Below, piece by piece: positions 62,983 through 64,000 of a DNA stretch of 64,000 nt. The position numbers and the translations under genes are program-made. The notes beneath the pieces are model-generated. The model had not been told where the DNA came from. It saw nothing but the letters and a program-made list of their open reading frames with translations, and did no database searches. Origin of the DNA: Chitinimonas_A lacunae (lineage in GTDB: Bacteria; Pseudomonadota; Gammaproteobacteria; Burkholderiales; Chitinimonadaceae); NCBI RefSeq assembly GCF_042650885.1, contig NZ_JBHSBU010000001.1, positions 1,302,001-1,366,000 on the forward strand, in the 5' to 3' direction. Every line of letters starts with the position of its first letter. Position 1 is the first letter of the stretch.

Positions 62983-63354
62983 GCCTCCCTCAGGCCATCC
63001 ATCGGAGGGCTTCAGGAAGAAAAAATAAAATTTAAGGAAAAAATCTTGCAAGCATTACAGCAATTCATATAAATAATGAACTGTTTTCTGTCCATTGATA
63101 GTCTAACGGGGCAGATCATTCCGGCTTTCCTTGGAAACGACGTGAAAGTCCGCAAGAGCGTAAGCGGCGTGATGTCCCGGCGTCTCGGCTGGTCACTGGA
63201 CAGCCAGATAGCTGACAGCCTACGACCCGTCCCGCTCCGTGCGGCAATGCGTCCACTTGAGGCGCTGGACGAATCGGCAAGCCTGCTTTTTCAGCGCGTC
63301 CGGGGACGGTTGGGGTCCGAACCGGACGCGAAGAGAGATCGAACCGCCTCCTCG
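62983..63354. other. Intergenic region between the SEL1 gene and cheB
   Basis: These 372 bases start with an AT-rich part (63020-63080) carrying a plus-strand promoter-like pair (63046-63073). They continue as GC-rich sequence with CGTCC/GGACG words but no ORF with a ribosome site. The plus-strand transcript, if made, would run antisense into the cheB end. Confidence 0.4.
63046..63073 (+). promoter_or_regulatory. Promoter-like element without a downstream protein gene
   Basis: TTGCAA (63046-63051) and TATAAA (63068-63073) have a 16-base spacer in AT-rich DNA. The next plus-strand sequence has no gene. Confidence 0.35.
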
Positions 63355-64000
63355 TCAGGTCTTGGCCAGGGCCTTGGCAATCTCCACCAAAGACATCTGC
63401 ACATCAACCCCACCGCGCGCCACCGCCTCTTTGGGCATGCCGTAGACCAGCGAGGAGGCCTCGTCCTGAGCAATGGTATAGGCGCCGGCATCATGCATTT
63501 CCTTCATCCCTCGCGCCCCGTCATCGCCCATGCCGGTCATGATCACCCCCACGGCATTGCTGCCGGCGCTCACGGCCGCCGAGCGAAACAGCACATCGAC
63601 CGAAGGACGATGACGTGAGACCGGTGGCCCGTCCTTGATATCGACCAGGTACTGTGCGCCGCTGCGTTTGACCAGCAGATGCCGTCCACCCGGCGCGATC
63701 AGTGCCACCCCGGGCAGCAGACGGTCGCCGCTGCGCGCCTCGCGGACTTCGATCTTGCACAATTGATTGAGCCGCTCCGCAAAGGTCGCCGTGAATTTCT
63801 CCGGCATATGCTGGACGATGGCCATGCCACAGCAGGTACGCGGCAGACGGGGCAACAGGTATTCGAGCGCCTGGGTGCCGCCGGTCGAAGTGCCGATGAC
63901 CGCAATCCGTGCCGTGGTCTTGATCACCGCCTGGCCCGTCGGCGCTTCGAGCACCGCGTCGGCGGTCAATTTGGGCGGAATTTCCTTTTCTTCGTTCTCG
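63355..64000 (-). CDS. cheB: Chemotaxis protein-glutamate methylesterase CheB, C-terminal part (cut by window edge)
   Basis: The minus-strand frame is open to the window edge (the upstream codons read ENEEKEIPPKLTADAVLEAP without a start), so the N-terminal receiver domain is presumably beyond 64000. The visible 215 residues are the methylesterase domain, with the catalytic Ser in VIGTSTGGTQAL, His in AIVQHMPEKF and Asp in VIMTGMGDDGARGM. It removes methyl groups from, and deamidates, chemoreceptors such as the one at 28.1 kb. That the full gene includes a receiver domain is inference. Confidence 0.9.
   Translation of the reverse strand, partial: ENEEKEIPPKLTADAVLEAPTGQAVIKTTARIAVIGTSTGGTQALEYLLPRLPRTCCGMAIVQHMPEKFTATFAERLNQLCKIEVREARSGDRLLPGVALIAPGGRHLLVKRSGAQYLVDIKDGPPVSRHRPSVDVLFRSAAVSAGSNAVGVIMTGMGDDGARGMKEMHDAGAYTIAQDEASSLVYGMPKEAVARGGVDVQMSLVEIAKALAKT

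Overview
The window comes from a Gram-negative, high-GC bacterium, most likely a betaproteobacterium of the Neisseriales type. The evidence is the order cmk-rpsA-ihfB-lapA-lapB-pyrF, LPS heptose and UDP-glucuronate genes, an outer-membrane FadL porin, lipoproteins and a complete Pel exopolysaccharide locus. The species call is inference; no rRNA gene is present. I saw no tRNA, rRNA or CRISPR array. Almost all coding space is assigned, and most long overlapping reading frames are antisense shadows of these genes.

Layout. 1-9.3 kb (minus strand): start of a nicotinamide phosphoribosyltransferase (nadV, cut by the edge) and its partner nadM-Nudix (NAD salvage), then hldE domain I, ugd, pyrF, lapB, lapA, ihfB, rpsA, cmk. 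9.7-23.4 kb (plus strand): pelX-pelA-B-C-D-E-F and, after a 292-bp gap, pelG. These encode precursor epimerisation, polymerisation under c-di-GMP control (PelD keeps an RxxD site), periplasmic processing and export. 23.5-27.8 kb: sugar dehydrogenase-like protein, HMG-CoA lyase, a 61-aa protein, ThpR, a candidate ncRNA and a stand-alone diiron ODP protein. 28-32.6 kb: chemoreceptor, an unknown gene, a methyltransferase, an IS630 remnant and a small basic ORF with an intrinsic terminator inside its frame. 32.6-42.1 kb (minus strand): a chalcone isomerase-like protein and a fatty-acid degradation cluster (thiolase, FadN-type HAD/hydratase, FadL, FadE, TetR regulator). Near-identical palindromes lie at the tetR and hydratase promoters. 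42.8-50 kb: M48 lipoprotein protease, a TPR protein with a degenerate GGDEF domain, TypA, and an RhlE-type helicase with a seven-copy C-terminal repeat.

50.4-61.9 kb (minus strand) is the least understood system. It is a translationally coupled operon of MoxR-type AAA ATPase, DUF5682 protein, VWA protein, double-SWIM zinc protein and a 91-aa protein, preceded by a 1235-aa DUF4132 protein. This matches the uncharacterised E. coli yehI/yehL/yehM/yehP/yehQ set. A DUF2167 membrane protein gene and a candidate ncRNA or leader sit between the two parts on the other strand. The window ends with a SEL1-repeat protein and the C-terminal part of a CheB methylesterase.

The points most worth following are the yeh-type operon with its extra small protein and hydrolase-like DUF5682, the ORF-internal terminator (an ArfA-like non-stop design), the ODP/chemoreceptor pair, the inactive-looking GGDEF with intact I-site, and the shared fad operator.
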